Shown here one piece after another: positions 32,521-33,433 of a stretch of 33,433 nucleotides of DNA; within the stretch, counting starts at the first letter, position 1, and every line of letters starts with the position of its first letter. A model generated the notes under the pieces. The model was given only the letters and a program-made list of their open reading frames with translations, was not told the DNA's origin and searched no databases. This DNA is from an uncultured Rhizobiaceae group bacterium. Lineage in GTDB: Bacteria > Pseudomonadota > Alphaproteobacteria > Rhizobiales > Rhizobiaceae. Location: contig CALFBM010000188.1 of the NCBI GenBank assembly GCA_937951645.1, positions 1 through 33,433 of the forward strand. Direction: 5' to 3'. The translations under genes were made by a program, and so were the position numbers.

Positions 32521-33433
32521 ATGGAATTACTGAAAGAAGATAGTCCTTTTAAATATAAGTCAACAATGAATTTTGAGGAAAAACAATTATTTAGGCAGCA
32601 TTTCTCTGAAAAATCTATCTTTAAAGGCCTTTTCTGGAATTGCTTCTATTTACTGTCGATATATGCAGCATTTCTTGTCTGCTTTTATGTTTCAAATACC
32701 TCCAACTCCTATATTTTAATTTTCACAGTCGTTTTTTGCTGCGTTTTGTTTTGCACCAGACAAATGCGAGGGCTGGAAAATATTATACATTTTGGTAGTC
32801 ATAACAATTTTTCAAAAAGCAGGAAAACAAACGACCGATTAACGAATGTATTTGCCGCATGGCCAATGTTGCAAGGAGTTGCCCAGTACAGAAAATTTCA
32901 CAATACGCACCATGGAGAATATGCTTCAGACAAAGACCCTTGCCGAATAAGACTCGAGAATATTGGTGCCAATACCCAAAATATTCATACAAACATGCAG
33001 CTTCTGTGGTTAGTTGCTAAATGGATGCCGCAATATATTCAGGAATTTTACCGTGAGGTTAAGTCCGACCATCAGCAAGTCATTACTTTCGGTCTTTGGC
33101 ATGCCAGCATTGCATTAATTATTGCAGGAATTCATTCTTGGGGCTTAGCTGCATTTGTTACACTTAGCTGGATATTGATCATGTTTTTTTCATTACCCTT
33201 TTTGCGCAGTATTGCAGAGCTTTCAGAGCATGACTATGAACTTGGTAACAGTGTGGCAGAAACAACGTTTAACAACCTTGGGTTGCTTGATCATCTTTTA
33301 ATTCATCCGGCTGGAGATGCATGGCATTGCCTGCATCATTTACATCCAACTGTATCCTGGTGGAAGCAAAGACAAGCACATAATTATTTAATGAAACATG
33401 ACAGCGCCTACCATAGAGTCATTAACCGAGATC
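32521..33433 (+). CDS. membrane fatty acid desaturase/hydroxylase, 3' end outside window
   Basis: Open reading frame of 304 codons running off the right edge. Three histidine boxes of the membrane di-iron desaturase family are visible: HFGSH (90-94), HNTHH (127-131) and HCLHHLHP (269-276), with an accessory acidic/His patch AELSEHDYE (232-240). Hydrophobic spans lie at about 38-58, 63-78, 188-207 and 208-225. Such enzymes use O2 and reductant to insert a double bond or hydroxyl into an acyl chain. ATG 32521 follows GAGGA with 8-nt spacing. It is divergent from the ArgP-like regulator and probably controlled by it. The substrate (phospholipid acyl, acyl-CoA, or another lipid) is unknown. Confidence 0.87.
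   Translation, partial: MELLKEDSPFKYKSTMNFEEKQLFRQHFSEKSIFKGLFWNCFYLLSIYAAFLVCFYVSNTSNSYILIFTVVFCCVLFCTRQMRGLENIIHFGSHNNFSKSRKTNDRLTNVFAAWPMLQGVAQYRKFHNTHHGEYASDKDPCRIRLENIGANTQNIHTNMQLLWLVAKWMPQYIQEFYREVKSDHQQVITFGLWHASIALIIAGIHSWGLAAFVTLSWILIMFFSLPFLRSIAELSEHDYELGNSVAETTFNNLGLLDHLLIHPAGDAWHCLHHLHPTVSWWKQRQAHNYLMKHDSAYHRVINRD

Noticed and set aside
1-33433. Search for tRNA genes, CRISPR arrays, insertion sequences, toxin-antitoxin or phage genes
   Set aside because: No regularly spaced repeats, transposase or integrase motifs or tRNA-like cloverleaf regions were seen by eye on either strand.

Overview
The window reads as chromosomal DNA from a low-to-moderate GC alphaproteobacterium, most likely of the Hyphomicrobiales (Rhizobiales) type. 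The evidence is a short Omp2b/RopA-type porin, a PhrB-type iron-sulfur photolyase, a PHB_acc-type PhaR regulator, an ArgP-like LysR regulator and rhizobial-style DapE, polyamine and peptide-type ABC systems. Coding density is high. I see no tRNA, rRNA, CRISPR array, insertion sequence or phage gene. Both window edges cut a gene: the photolyase on the left and a fatty acid desaturase on the right.

Layout. 1-5.6 kb holds housekeeping and envelope genes: the 3' part of an FeS photolyase, dapE with an unknown two-TM membrane protein upstream, an unknown Pro/Glu-linker protein that may have lost its secretion signal, a 17-bp perfect inverted repeat, and a porin. 5.6-16.5 kb is a divergent polyamine locus. 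Leftward runs an aminotransferase, two tandem PuuA-like ligases and a PuuB-like oxidase. Rightward runs a PotFGHI-type importer followed by an FMN alpha-hydroxy-acid dehydrogenase. 16.6-22.1 kb is a complete peptide/nickel-type ABC importer (permease, permease with extra N-terminal helices, fused double ATPase, Tat-exported binding protein) ending in a clear terminator. 22.2-31.4 kb is a polyhydroxyalkanoate (PHA) locus. A very tight leftward five-gene operon encodes a ThDP enzyme, an iron alcohol dehydrogenase, PhaE, PhaC and a CoA-transferase. Rightward from the same intergenic region are a phasin, PhaR and an alpha/beta hydrolase. 31.4-33.4 kb has an ArgP-like LysR gene divergent from a membrane fatty acid desaturase.

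The most interesting reading is the PHA locus. The synthase is of the two-subunit class III (PhaEC) type, and no phaA/phaB is present. Instead the synthase sits in one operon with an acetolactate-synthase-like ThDP enzyme, an iron alcohol dehydrogenase and a propionate-CoA-transferase-like enzyme. These would fit, as a hypothesis, a self-contained route from 2-oxoglutarate via succinic semialdehyde and 4-hydroxybutyrate to 4-hydroxybutyryl-CoA and polymer. The neighbouring polyamine genes could feed the same semialdehyde through GABA. Three TGC-N3-GCA elements, two of them 20 bp apart before the phasin and one before phaR, look like PhaR operators controlling the locus. Assignments rest on reading motifs by eye; substrate claims are inference.
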